Below, piece after piece: positions 8,031 to 17,142 of a DNA stretch of 64,000 nucleotides. Within the stretch, counting starts at the first letter, position 1; every line of letters starts with the position of its first letter. Source of the stretch: Thermococcus bergensis (GTDB lineage: Archaea; Methanobacteriota_B; Thermococci; Thermococcales; Thermococcaceae); contig NZ_JABFNK010000005.1 in the NCBI RefSeq assembly GCF_020386975.1, positions 496,001-560,000 of the forward strand. The letters are read 5' to 3'. The notes beneath the pieces were generated by a model that was given only the letters and a program-made list of their open reading frames with translations, was not told the origin of the DNA and made no database searches. The position numbers and the translations under genes are program-made.

Positions 8031-8999
8031 ATGAGTGAAAAAGTACCCTCTGTTGTTGCTTTTGGGGAGACTATGATTAGGCTTTCCACAAAGAACTTTG
8101 AGAGGATTGAGCAGGCCAAGGAATTGGCAATTGGAATTGGAGGTACAGAATCAAACTTTGCCATTGCCTTCGCAAGACTCGGAGGAAGGGCAGCTTGGAT
8201 TAGCAAAGTGACAAACAACCCCCTCGGAAGATTCATTGCAAACAAAATCAGAGAACACGGCGTGGATGTCTCACACGTAATCTGGACAAACGATTACAGG
8301 GTTGGACTGTACTTTATCGAATTCGGCAAAAAACCAAGACCCACGCAAGTCATTTATGACAGGAAAAACTCGGCCATAGCAAACATCACTCCAAATGAAG
8401 TAGATTGGGAGATTCTAAAAGATTATGACGCCTTCCACACTACCGGAATTACTGTCGCACTCAGCGAAAACTGCAAGAAAGCTGTGGAGATTGGAATCAG
8501 CAAAGCGAAAGAATTCGGCACAAGAGTTTCCTTCGACGTTAACTACCGCTCCAAACTCTGGTCGCCAGAAGAAGCATTTAAAGCTTTAGACCCAATACTG
8601 AGGAAGGTTGACATCCTCCTCGTTACAAAAGACGATGCAAGAAATGTTCTCAAGGTTGACGGCACTTACGAGGAGATTATTCACACTCTTGCAGAGAGGT
8701 ACAGCCCGGAGGTTACTGTTCTTACACTAGGTTCAGAAGGAGCAATGGCCCTCAAGGACGGTAGGATTTACAAGGCTGAGCCGTATGAGCTTGAAGTTGT
8801 TGACAGGATTGGCGCCGGAGATGCATTTGATGCGGGTTTCGTGTATGAGTATCTCCGTAGTGGAGATGTTCAGAAGGCTCTTGAGTTAGGAGTTGCAATG
8901 GCGGCTTATGCTCACACTATTCCGGGAGATGTGATGTTTGTTACCAAGGATGAGATCGAATTCATACTCCAGCAGAAAGTCCATGACGTAGTGAGGTGA
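8031..8999 (+). CDS. PfkB-family sugar kinase, 2-keto-3-deoxygluconate kinase-like
   Basis: 322 residues; ribokinase/PfkB fold. The N-terminal VVAFGETMIRLS and the GIGGTESNFAIAFARLGG signature resemble KDG kinases, and the C-terminal signature DRIGAGDAFDAGFVYEY carries the catalytic Asp and anion hole. The ATG at 8031 follows GGAGGTGGG and begins two bases after the previous stop. KDG kinases phosphorylate 2-keto-3-deoxygluconate or related 3-deoxy-2-keto sugar acids. The next gene is a KDG-aldolase-like enzyme, so the pair probably forms a kinase-aldolase step producing pyruvate and a triose phosphate. Confidence 0.8.
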   Translation: MSEKVPSVVAFGETMIRLSTKNFERIEQAKELAIGIGGTESNFAIAFARLGGRAAWISKVTNNPLGRFIANKIREHGVDVSHVIWTNDYRVGLYFIEFGKKPRPTQVIYDRKNSAIANITPNEVDWEILKDYDAFHTTGITVALSENCKKAVEIGISKAKEFGTRVSFDVNYRSKLWSPEEAFKALDPILRKVDILLVTKDDARNVLKVDGTYEEIIHTLAERYSPEVTVLTLGSEGAMALKDGRIYKAEPYELEVVDRIGAGDAFDAGFVYEYLRSGDVQKALELGVAMAAYAHTIPGDVMFVTKDEIEFILQQKVHDVVR

Positions 9000-9004
9000 T
9001 GAAA

Positions 9005-9895
9005 ATGAGTTTTGAGGGCATTTTTCCTCCTGGAGTTACTCCTTTTACAAAGGATGACGAAGTTGATCTAGCTAAGCTAACGGAATATCTGGACTTCCTG
9101 ATTAAGGGTGGAGTTCATGGTTTATTCTTGCTTGGGACGAATGGTGAGGGGCCATTGTTGACGTTTGAAGAGAAAAAGGAAGTCATAAGGACTGCTGTAG
9201 AACACGTGAACGGTAGAATTCCAGTAATAGCTGGTACCGGGGGCACTAGCACAAAAGAGACCGTAGAACTTAGCAAATATGCAGAAAAAGTTGGTGCAGA
9301 TGGGGTACACGTTGTAACCCCATACTATTATCCAATTACCCAAAATGGGATAATAAAGCACTACAAGAAAATTGCAGAAAGCGTTGAGCTACCAGTCATA
9401 ATCTACCACATCCCTCCAAGGACAGGAGTAAAAATTGACATAGGCACACTGCTAAAGTTGGCAGAAGTTCCAAACATTGTTGGTGTAAAGGACAGCTCAA
9501 AAGACGTTATTTGGTTTTATAATGCTATTACGGCAGTTAGAGAGAAGAAGCCTGAGTTTGTGTTCTTTAGCGGGAGTGATGCACTGATATATACTCACTT
9601 GAGTTTGGGGGCTAATGGTGCTGTTTCGGCAGTCGCTAATGTATTTCCAGAGGTTGTTGTTGAACTTTTTGAGGAGTTCAAAAAAGGAAACCTTGCCAAG
9701 GCAAAAGAAATTCAAGACGAAGTTCTGAAAATCAGAACAGCCCTTCAGAAAGGGTTCCCATATATGGCTGGAGTTAAAGGAGCATTAAAGCTCAGAGGGA
9801 TGGACTTTGGTGAGCTTAGAAGTCCTCTTGAATCACTAGACAATGAGGGCTTAAAAGAACTTGAAAGAAGGCTAAGAGAGTTGAACCTCCTTTGA
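9005..9895 (+). CDS. DapA/NanA/KDG-aldolase family class I lyase
   Basis: About 296 residues, a (beta/alpha)8 Schiff-base lyase of the dihydrodipicolinate synthase superfamily. Visible: GLFLLGTNGEGPLLT, the catalytic tyrosine in VIIYHIPPRTG (about 135) and the Schiff-base lysine in IVGVKDSSKD (about 162). The start at 9005 (MSFEGIFPPGVTPF) is six bases after GAGGTG; an ATG at 8999 overlapping the previous stop is an alternative. In this operon, beside a KDG-kinase-like gene, cleavage of a 2-keto-3-deoxy (phospho)sugar acid into pyruvate and an aldehyde is likelier than lysine synthesis. Confidence 0.85.
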   Translation: MSFEGIFPPGVTPFTKDDEVDLAKLTEYLDFLIKGGVHGLFLLGTNGEGPLLTFEEKKEVIRTAVEHVNGRIPVIAGTGGTSTKETVELSKYAEKVGADGVHVVTPYYYPITQNGIIKHYKKIAESVELPVIIYHIPPRTGVKIDIGTLLKLAEVPNIVGVKDSSKDVIWFYNAITAVREKKPEFVFFSGSDALIYTHLSLGANGAVSAVANVFPEVVVELFEEFKKGNLAKAKEIQDEVLKIRTALQKGFPYMAGVKGALKLRGMDFGELRSPLESLDNEGLKELERRLRELNLL

Positions 9896-9920
9896 TTTTT
9901 TAAATTTTCGGGTGGTAACA

Positions 9921-10586
9921 ATGGTGATTAGGCTTCCATTTGGAGAAAGTTTGTATGAAGTTAAGCCATCAAAAATTATAGGATTAGGTAAGAATTACCT
10001 AGCTCCAAATGAGCCGAAAGAAAACGCTCCAGAAGAACCAATTGTGTTTTTAAAGCCTCCTTCATCTCTTATAGGTCCAGAAGAGACAATAATTATCCCG
10101 AAGAAAAGCAAAGAAGTCCATCACGAGGTAGAGCTTGGTGTGATTATAGGGAAGAGAGGAAAGAACATTCCACAGGAAGAAGCTTTCGATTACATTCTTG
10201 GTTACACGGTTGTTCTGGACATAACTGCGAGAGATCTAATTCAAAGGGCTATAAGCAAAGGCTTGCCTTGGGCAGTTGCCAAGGGATTTGATACATTTAC
10301 TCCAATAGGTCCGAGAATTGTTGGAAAAGAAGAGCTAGATCCTTCAGATTTAGAAATTGGTCTCAAAGTCAATGGGGAAGTTAGACAGCTTTCTAAGACG
10401 AGCAGAATGATATTCAAGATAGATGAGATAATCGAATATGTTTCGAGCATAATGATGCTTGAGCCGGGAGATATCATTGCCACTGGAACTCCAGAAGGTG
10501 TCGATTTATTGAAACCCGGAGATGTTGTTGAAGGCTGGATAGAAGGAATTGGTGTCCTAAAAGAGAAAGTCGATATTGAAAAATGA
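9921..10586 (+). CDS. Fumarylacetoacetate hydrolase (FAH) family protein
   Basis: 221 residues, the size of single-domain FAH-fold enzymes. The metal ligands are apparent in HHEVELGVIIGKRG and the following VVLDITARDLIQ; KGFDTFTPIGP and the closing TGTPEGVDLLKPGDVV are diagnostic. Members hydrolyse C-C bonds of acylpyruvates, decarboxylate oxaloacetate or dehydrate/hydrolyse keto-deoxy sugar acids. GGGTGG precedes ATG 9921. It sits between the aldolase-like and OYE-like genes, so it probably processes a diketo or enol acid in the same pathway. Confidence 0.8.
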   Translation: MVIRLPFGESLYEVKPSKIIGLGKNYLAPNEPKENAPEEPIVFLKPPSSLIGPEETIIIPKKSKEVHHEVELGVIIGKRGKNIPQEEAFDYILGYTVVLDITARDLIQRAISKGLPWAVAKGFDTFTPIGPRIVGKEELDPSDLEIGLKVNGEVRQLSKTSRMIFKIDEIIEYVSSIMMLEPGDIIATGTPEGVDLLKPGDVVEGWIEGIGVLKEKVDIEK

Positions 10587-10626
10587 ACTTGTTACGCGGA
10601 TGACTCATCGTTGGGAGGTGATAGAA

Positions 10627-12558
10627 ATGGCGAAGTTCGAGAACTTGTTCAAGCCCTTAAAGATTGGAAAAGTTGAGATAAAGAACAGAGTTGTTATGCC
10701 ACCAATGGTAATGTGTTACGGTGGCCCAAATGGGGAAGTTACAGACCAAGTGGTCGCCCACTACGAAGCTAGAGCTAAGGGAGGGGCTGGTCTCATTATT
10801 GTTGAAGCCACCTGTGTCCACCCATCTGGCAAAGGGTTCGAAGGCGGACTTAGCATTCACACAGACTCACACATTCCCGGGTTTGCAAGACTTACCGACG
10901 CTGTCAAGAAATATGGGGCTAAAGTGGCTCTGCAGATTTTCCACGCTGGAATACAAGCTCATGTAGACCAACCGGTTGGGCCAAGTGCCATCGGAAGGAA
11001 AATTATCCCACCCGTGAAAACACCGAGAGAATTAACCACTGAAGAAGTAGAAGAAATGATTGAGGCATTTATTCAGGCAGCAGTAAGGGCAAAGAAAGCT
11101 GGTTTTGACATGGTGGAAGTTCACGGAACTCACGGATATTTAATATGTGAGTTTCTCTCACCGCTAACAAACAAAAGGACCGATGAGTATGGTGTGGATA
11201 GAGTGCTATTTGCCGAGAAAATCGTCAAAGGAATAAAAGAGCGCTGTGGTAAGGACTTCCCGGTGATATTCAGGCTGTGTGCAGATGAGTTCCTTGAAGG
11301 GGGCATCACAGTAGAATATGCCAAGGAAATTGCTAAAAGACTTGAAAAAGCAGGTGTAGATGCATTCAACATAACTGGGGGAAACTATGATACCTGCGAT
11401 CACATAATTCCTCCTGTATATTATGAGAAGCAGGGCTACTTCCTTGAACTTGCGGCAGAGATAAAGAAAGTTGTTAATGTCCCAGTAATTAGCGGAGGGT
11501 TCATTAGAGACCCAGAAGTTGCTGAGGAACTTATCAAGGAAGGAAAAGTAGACGCAGTCTTTGTTGGAAGACAGTTAATAGCTGACCCAGAGTGGGCAAA
11601 CAAAGCTAAACATGGAGCTGTTGAAGACATTAGACCATGTATTGCCTGCAACGAAGGATGTATACACAGAATCTTTAACGACAGACCAGTGGTATGTGCA
11701 GTTAACCCATTGAAAGGATTTGAATACAGGTACTTATCAGAGGAAGAAATTCCAAAAGCCGAAAAACCAAAGAAGATTCTGGTCGTTGGAGGAGGCGTTG
11801 GTGGCCTTGAATTTGCTAGAGCAGCTAAAATTAGGGGTCATGAAGTAATCTTGGTAGAGAAATCCGATAGACTCGGAGGCTTGCTGTGGCTGGCAGGGGC
11901 GCCAGAGTTCAAGAGGGACAGGATTTACAAACTAATTAAGTGGTACGAAGAGCAGATGAAGAAGCTGGGAGTTGAAGCTAAGTTAAACACAGAAGCAACT
12001 CCTGACCTTATTAAAGAACTTAAGCCCGACATAGTGGTTTTGGCAACTGGGTCTGAGCCCATAGTTCCAAAGATCCCTGGAGTTGAGCACACAATACTTG
12101 CAGATGACGTCCTCCAAGGAAAGGCAGAGGTCGGAGAGAAAGTTGTTATAATTGGTGGCGGAATGGTCGGGTGTGAAGTTGGAATAGAACTTGCCAAGAA
12201 AGGAAAGAAAGTAACCATTGTTGAGGCTCTTGATGCAATAGTTCCAAATGAACCGGCAATAAATCAAATGGGTATCCACAAGCTTCTCGCAAAGTACAAT
12301 GTTGAGGTTAGAACTAACAGTCCGGTAATAGGAATCCACAAAGACCATGTAGAGGTAGTTGATAAGCTCGGCAGGAGAACAGCAATTGAAGCAGATACCA
12401 TTATTCTTGCAGTTGGAAGAAAAGCTCGCTTGAATGAAGATCTCTTGAAAGCAGCTCAAGAGGTTGCACAAGATGTCTTTGTACTTGGAGACGCTAAAGA
12501 ACCACGTAAGATAATAGATGCCATAAGAGAAGGCTTCTGGACAGCTATTGCTTCCTGA
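10627..12558 (+). CDS. Old-yellow-enzyme/FAD/Fe-S reductase (2,4-dienoyl-CoA or 2-enoate reductase family)
   Basis: 643 residues starting at ATG 10627 after GGGAGGTGATAG. Residues 1-360 form an FMN TIM barrel (VEVHGTHGYLICEFLSPLTN, VISGGFIRDPEVAEEL, DAVFVGRQLIADPEW). A 4Fe-4S site follows (CIACNEGC, then Cys in RPVVCAVNP), then an FAD-binding domain (LVVGGGVGGLEFARAAKIRG) with an inserted NAD(P) domain (VVIIGGGMVGCEVGIELAKKG). This is the architecture of 2,4-dienoyl-CoA reductase, 2-enoate reductase and trimethylamine dehydrogenase. It is the last gene of the TRAP operon and would reduce an unsaturated acid or oxidise an amine. The true substrate is unknown. Confidence 0.85.
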   Translation: MAKFENLFKPLKIGKVEIKNRVVMPPMVMCYGGPNGEVTDQVVAHYEARAKGGAGLIIVEATCVHPSGKGFEGGLSIHTDSHIPGFARLTDAVKKYGAKVALQIFHAGIQAHVDQPVGPSAIGRKIIPPVKTPRELTTEEVEEMIEAFIQAAVRAKKAGFDMVEVHGTHGYLICEFLSPLTNKRTDEYGVDRVLFAEKIVKGIKERCGKDFPVIFRLCADEFLEGGITVEYAKEIAKRLEKAGVDAFNITGGNYDTCDHIIPPVYYEKQGYFLELAAEIKKVVNVPVISGGFIRDPEVAEELIKEGKVDAVFVGRQLIADPEWANKAKHGAVEDIRPCIACNEGCIHRIFNDRPVVCAVNPLKGFEYRYLSEEEIPKAEKPKKILVVGGGVGGLEFARAAKIRGHEVILVEKSDRLGGLLWLAGAPEFKRDRIYKLIKWYEEQMKKLGVEAKLNTEATPDLIKELKPDIVVLATGSEPIVPKIPGVEHTILADDVLQGKAEVGEKVVIIGGGMVGCEVGIELAKKGKKVTIVEALDAIVPNEPAINQMGIHKLLAKYNVEVRTNSPVIGIHKDHVEVVDKLGRRTAIEADTIILAVGRKARLNEDLLKAAQEVAQDVFVLGDAKEPRKIIDAIREGFWTAIAS

Positions 12559-12679
12559 ATGCCCTGTTTAATTTCATTTTTACTAAATTTTGTGGGGGTT
12601 CACCTATAAAATGCAACTTATGTTGTGGTGTTCTGATGTGCAAGTGTATTCGTTTATCCACTATCCTCGAGCATGAAAA

Positions 12680-12686
12680 TTTATAA
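12680..12686 (+). promoter_or_regulatory. Probable TATA box of a small ORF
   Basis: TTTATAA about 40 bases before the ATG at 12722, with a strong GGGGGAGGTGA ribosome site in between. Spacing fits a short-leader archaeal promoter. Confidence 0.45.
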
Positions 12687-12721
12687 CTCAACTACTTTTT
12701 TTCGTGGGGGAGGTGATTTAG

Positions 12722-12835
12722 ATGATGAACCTTAGAGAGCTCGTGAGAAAGAAGCTTATTGAGGGAAAAATAGGCTTAGAGGACTTTCCATTGCTTTTGC
12801 TCTGCGGATTGGCATCTTGCAGTGATAGGGAGTGA
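12722..12835 (+). CDS. 37-residue small protein of unknown function
   Basis: A short frame with a near-perfect ribosome site (GGGGGAGGTGATTTAG before ATG ATG) and its own TATA box reads MMNLRELVRKKLIEGKIGLE and continues with a hydrophobic LLLLCGLASC patch, ending at TGA 12833-12835. The N-terminal half is basic and helix-like. The C-terminal part carries two cysteines four residues apart. No family is recognised. It stands alone between the TRAP operon and tRNA-Ser. The translation signals are stronger than expected for a chance frame, but the gene is not proven. Confidence 0.5.
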   Translation: MMNLRELVRKKLIEGKIGLEDFPLLLLCGLASCSDRE

Positions 12836-12877
12836 GACCTTTACTTTTTACATTTTTGCTCCTCAAAACCAGCAAGG

Positions 12878-12885
12878 TTTATAAG
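12878..12885 (+). promoter_or_regulatory. TATA box of tRNA-Ser
   Basis: TTTATAAG centred about 30 bases upstream of the mature tRNA 5' end, as expected for an archaeal tRNA promoter. Confidence 0.6.
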
Positions 12886-12911
12886 CTGGTCTCTTTTACT
12901 AAAAACCGAGC

Positions 12912-12998
12912 GCCGGGGTAGCCTAGCCAGGGAAGGCGGTGGACTCGAGATCCACTGGGCGTTTGCCCGCCGGGGTTCAAATCCCCGCCCCGGCGCCA
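12912..12998 (+). tRNA. tRNA-Ser (CGA)
   Basis: 87 nt, class II. Acceptor GCCGGGG pairs with CCCCGGC, discriminator G, and CCA is encoded. The anticodon arm GTGGA-CTCGAGA-TCCAC gives anticodon CGA. The long variable arm TGGGCG-TTTG-CCCG and the T arm CGGGG-TTCAAAT-CCCCG are intact. No intron is seen. Confidence 0.97.
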
Positions 12999-13027
12999 TA
13001 GCCGAGCAAACAAAAAAAGAGAAAAAA

Positions 13028-13663
13028 TCACAACTTTACTTCTTTTCCATCAATCTCGTTATTGACTGATTTTACAACACTGAATATGGTGTCCCTGTCT
13101 TGTTTGCTCACTTTTATCACTGTAGTGGCTATCTCTTCTAACAGGGGAATAACACAGGGGTTGCTCTTTTCTAAAAGGTCGGTGTTGAGGAAATAGAACG
13201 CAATTCTTTTTTCATTTCCCGTGTAGGACAGTATTGTGTTTAGAATGGTCAGAATTTCCTGTTTTGATTGGGAGAGAAGTAGGAGCTTTTCGGCACCGAC
13301 TACTGGGTTGATAATCTTCCCCTGTTCAAGCAGTGGGTCGAATACCCGGGCATATTCTTTCTCTTGAATTCCCGCTTCTTTTATTGGAAGTCTCTTTACT
13401 ACGTTGCCCACTTCTATCCTTCCTCCTTCTTTAATGACATTTACACTGTTTAAAATGCTTGGATCAAGTCCTGAGAGCTTTATCTGTACGTTGTAGAGGT
13501 ATAGAGTGTCTAAGATGTCATCTATTATGATCTGATAGTTCTTTTCTTGAGCCCATTTTACGAGGTAATACAGTCCCCGTGCTGGGGTGGTTAGGGAGTT
13601 GTGCTCCAAAAGAACTGTCTCTCCAAACTTCAACCTCTCCAATAGTGCATTAATCTCTCTCAT
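13028..13663 (-). CDS. DUF257 family protein
   Basis: About 211 residues from ATG 13663, which follows GGAGGTGG. The layout matches two further family members in this window (54450 and 55112): LLERLKFGETVLLEHNS at the N-terminus, YQIIIDDILDTLYLYNVQIK near residue 55, GGRIEVGNVVKRLPI near 90, GAEKLLLLSQS near 130, and GNEKRIAFYFLNTDLLE near 160. DUF257 is essentially restricted to Thermococcales. The fold looks like a RecA/KaiC-type core without a Walker A loop, which is inference. Function unknown. An IS6-type element sits about 90 bases upstream of its start. Confidence 0.75.
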   Translation of the reverse strand: MREINALLERLKFGETVLLEHNSLTTPARGLYYLVKWAQEKNYQIIIDDILDTLYLYNVQIKLSGLDPSILNSVNVIKEGGRIEVGNVVKRLPIKEAGIQEKEYARVFDPLLEQGKIINPVVGAEKLLLLSQSKQEILTILNTILSYTGNEKRIAFYFLNTDLLEKSNPCVIPLLEEIATTVIKVSKQDRDTIFSVVKSVNNEIDGKEVKL

Positions 13664-13759
13664 CCCCACCACCTCCAGCAGTTGTGGGGGTAAATATATA
13701 ACTTAACTAACCTGATGTTAATAAAATGTTTCATTTTTAAATTTTTGGTATAAACACTT

Positions 13760-14540
13760 GATACTGTTAGGATAAGCTGTGGGGTGTCAGGTTTAAGTTA
13801 CTGGCAATACTTCAGAAAAAGAAGGGGGAACATGAAGTCTGAAACCATTATTTACTGGGTGGTTTCAGCCTTAAAACCCTTTCGTCGCAACAAAATCCCA
13901 CCAGAAAAGAAAATCAGGGGAGTAGAATTATACCTGCGAGGCCTCAGTTACCGGCAAACCGCCAGAATCCTCAAAATCAGTCACGTAACAGTCTGGGAGG
14001 CCGTCCAAAAACTCGCAGAAGCAGTTTACAAGCCAAAAATCCTCGCAGTCAAAAAACAGCGAAACTTCATCGCAGTTGACGAAACAGTAATAAAAATCAA
14101 CGGAAAGAAAAGATTCCTCTGGGCTGCAATTGACGTTGAGAGCAAGGAAGTTTTGGCAGTCTGGATTACGACTGTTAGAAACTGGTGGGTTGCCAGGGAT
14201 TTCATCCTGGTTGTTTTAAAGTCGTGTGAAGGGCAGCCTGTCTTTCTGGTTGACAGGGCTAGCTGGTATAAGTCTGCTTTTAAGAGTCTGGGGTTGGGTT
14301 ATCTGCATGTGACTTTCGGGCCGAGGAACAGTGTTGAGCGCTGGTTTAGGACGTTGAAGGAAAGAACAAAGCGTTTCTGGAATAATTTCAGGAGTGAGGA
14401 CTGGAGAAGGGTTCATAGGTTTGTTTTTCTGTTTGCCTTCTGGTACAATTTTGTCAGAATTCATTCTAGTTTTGGTGGTCCGCCTGGTGATTTTGCTGAG
14501 TGGCTTCAGGAGGTGATGCCCCAGTTATCCTAACAGTATC
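13760..14540 (+). mobile_element. IS6-type insertion sequence
   Basis: 781 bp. The ends carry imperfect inverted repeats: both begin GATACTGTTAGGATAA and then diverge. An 8-bp direct duplication AAACACTT flanks it (13752-13759 and 14541-14548), the hallmark of the IS6/IS26 family. Size and protein resemble the IS6-type elements of Pyrococcus. It is inserted upstream of the DUF257 gene promoter and appears complete. Confidence 0.93.
13832..14533 (+). CDS. IS6-family transposase
   Basis: About 233 residues from ATG 13832 (MKSETIIYWVVSALK), which has GGGGG six bases upstream; an upstream GTG at 13784 is also in frame. An N-terminal helix-turn-helix (LYLRGLSYRQTARILKISHV) is followed by the DDE catalytic core: Asp in FIAVDETVIKINGKKRFLWA, Asp in FLVDRASWYKS, and Glu in NSVERWFRTLKERTKRF. 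The frame is intact, unlike the other two IS families here. Confidence 0.93.
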   Translation: MKSETIIYWVVSALKPFRRNKIPPEKKIRGVELYLRGLSYRQTARILKISHVTVWEAVQKLAEAVYKPKILAVKKQRNFIAVDETVIKINGKKRFLWAAIDVESKEVLAVWITTVRNWWVARDFILVVLKSCEGQPVFLVDRASWYKSAFKSLGLGYLHVTFGPRNSVERWFRTLKERTKRFWNNFRSEDWRRVHRFVFLFAFWYNFVRIHSSFGGPPGDFAEWLQEVMPQLS

Positions 14541-14661
14541 AAACACTTTACAATTCTTGAGTTATAATTTAAGCCTGAGAATTTTCTTAAATAAACTGCT
14601 ACTCCTATAAAAAGATGTAATCTTCATAAAACTAAATGGAAAATAAAAAAGCATAACAGAA

Positions 14662-15561
<900 letters not shown>

Positions 15562-15654
15562 CTAAGTTCAATCTCTGTTTTGTTTTTAAAAAAGTTGTCT
15601 GATTTCTCGAAAATTTTTTAACGCCCTATTCTCCTTAAAAAATGTGGTGACCCA

Positions 15655-17139
15655 ATGCTAGAGCTTCGGAAGTACATCAACATCGCCGATGATATCTTTG
15701 TCATAAGAAATCTCATAGGAGCGCTTCTTCAAGGTATAGGTGTTGCTTACCTAATCCCAGTCTTAATTACGTGGATTTACACGGAAGAGATGCAGTACGT
15801 CTATTATTTTGTCATTCCTGGCTTGGCATGTATCCTTTTTGGTGCATGGCTTGCCAGGCATTCTGAACACATAGAAGATGTAAACCTGAGGCAGGCCATG
15901 ATTTCTGCCGCTTTCGTATGGCTTTTTGCGTCTTTTGTAAGTGTAGTTCCCTTCATGAGGATAGCGGGCATGAGCTTTGTTGACTCCTATTTTGAAAGCA
16001 TGTCTGCTTGGACCGGGACCGGGTTAACCATGATGCGCAATCTCGAAAGCTACCCCCATATAATTCTATTCTGGAGAGCTTGGATGCAGTGGCTTGGTGG
16101 AATAGGCATAGTGCTGGTTGCCCTTACCATTTTGATTCGCCCAGGAGTTGCTGCGGCAAGACTTTACAGAGCGGAGGCGAGAAGCGAGAGAATTCTCCCA
16201 AACTTGGCAAATACTTCAAAGATAATCTTCCAGATATATGCCGTCTTGACGGTTGTAGGTGTTTACCTATACTACATAAACGGTATGGGGCTCTTCGATG
16301 CTGTGATACACTCAATGACCGGGCTTGGAACCGGTGGTATGAGCTCCCACGACTTGAGCATAGGGTTTTTCAACAGCCTCAGCATAGAGGCAGTTACGAT
16401 TTTTCTTATGATAATGGGTGCAACAAACTTTACTGTCCACTATAAAATGTTTAAGGAGAAGTCCCTTGTGCCCTTCTTTAGGGATATCCAGGTTAAGTAT
16501 ATGTTCTTCTTTTTAACCCCAGTTATAGCGCTCATTGGATATGGGCTTATGGTTTACGATGGGCTGACAATTGGAGAATCTTTCAGGGAAGCGGTGTTTC
16601 ATGCGGTCTCTGCGGTAACATGTACTGGCTTCTCTATCTCGGATTTATCCCAGTATCCAGAACTGGCAAAGCTCCTCATAGGCTTTCTGATGGTAGTTGG
16701 GGGTGGTGCTGGAAGTACGGCTGGAGGTATAAAGCTTATCCGTGTAACCCTGACGTTTCAGACATTAAAGTGGACTATTCAACAGGCCATCCTTCCCAAG
16801 GGCGCGGTCATAAAAAGAAAAATTGGCGATTATACCTTTACGGAAGAAGATTTACAGGAGGTCTTGGGCTTTACGATGACTTACATTGCTCTCTTGCTAA
16901 TTGGGACTGTATGGATCATGTTTAGGCTTGGAACTGGCTTGGCAGATGCTTTCTTTGAAGTTTCCTCTGCTCAAGGAAACGTTGGTCTAAGCGTGGGAAT
17001 AACATCTCCAGGACTGCCGCTGGACGTTAAGATTCTCCTTATCCTTCACATGTGGATTGGAAGGCTTGAGATATTCTCAACCCTCGTGTTCATATTTGGT
17101 GTCCTCCTAATGGTGCCGAGAATCGTGGAGAGGGAGTAG
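15655..17139 (+). CDS. TrkH/KtrB-type potassium uptake membrane protein
   Basis: 494 residues with about ten membrane segments. Four pore loops with filter glycines can be read in order: AWTGTGLTMM (about 117), TGLGTGGMSS (about 225), VTCTGFSISD (about 322) and AQGNVGLSVG (about 440). Two membrane-arginine/lysine elements typical of Trk/Ktr channels are also present. It moves potassium across the cytoplasmic membrane and normally works with a cytosolic TrkA/KtrA ring, for which no gene lies nearby. GTGGTGACCC precedes ATG 15655. An ATPase gene starts four bases after its stop. Confidence 0.92.
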   Translation: MLELRKYINIADDIFVIRNLIGALLQGIGVAYLIPVLITWIYTEEMQYVYYFVIPGLACILFGAWLARHSEHIEDVNLRQAMISAAFVWLFASFVSVVPFMRIAGMSFVDSYFESMSAWTGTGLTMMRNLESYPHIILFWRAWMQWLGGIGIVLVALTILIRPGVAAARLYRAEARSERILPNLANTSKIIFQIYAVLTVVGVYLYYINGMGLFDAVIHSMTGLGTGGMSSHDLSIGFFNSLSIEAVTIFLMIMGATNFTVHYKMFKEKSLVPFFRDIQVKYMFFFLTPVIALIGYGLMVYDGLTIGESFREAVFHAVSAVTCTGFSISDLSQYPELAKLLIGFLMVVGGGAGSTAGGIKLIRVTLTFQTLKWTIQQAILPKGAVIKRKIGDYTFTEEDLQEVLGFTMTYIALLLIGTVWIMFRLGTGLADAFFEVSSAQGNVGLSVGITSPGLPLDVKILLILHMWIGRLEIFSTLVFIFGVLLMVPRIVERE

Positions 17140-17142
17140 CAA

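Noticed and set aside
11983-12471. 162-residue open frame antisense to the OYE-type gene
   Set aside because: Composition is Cys/Asn/Tyr rich and no start signals are present; the plus-strand gene explains the region.
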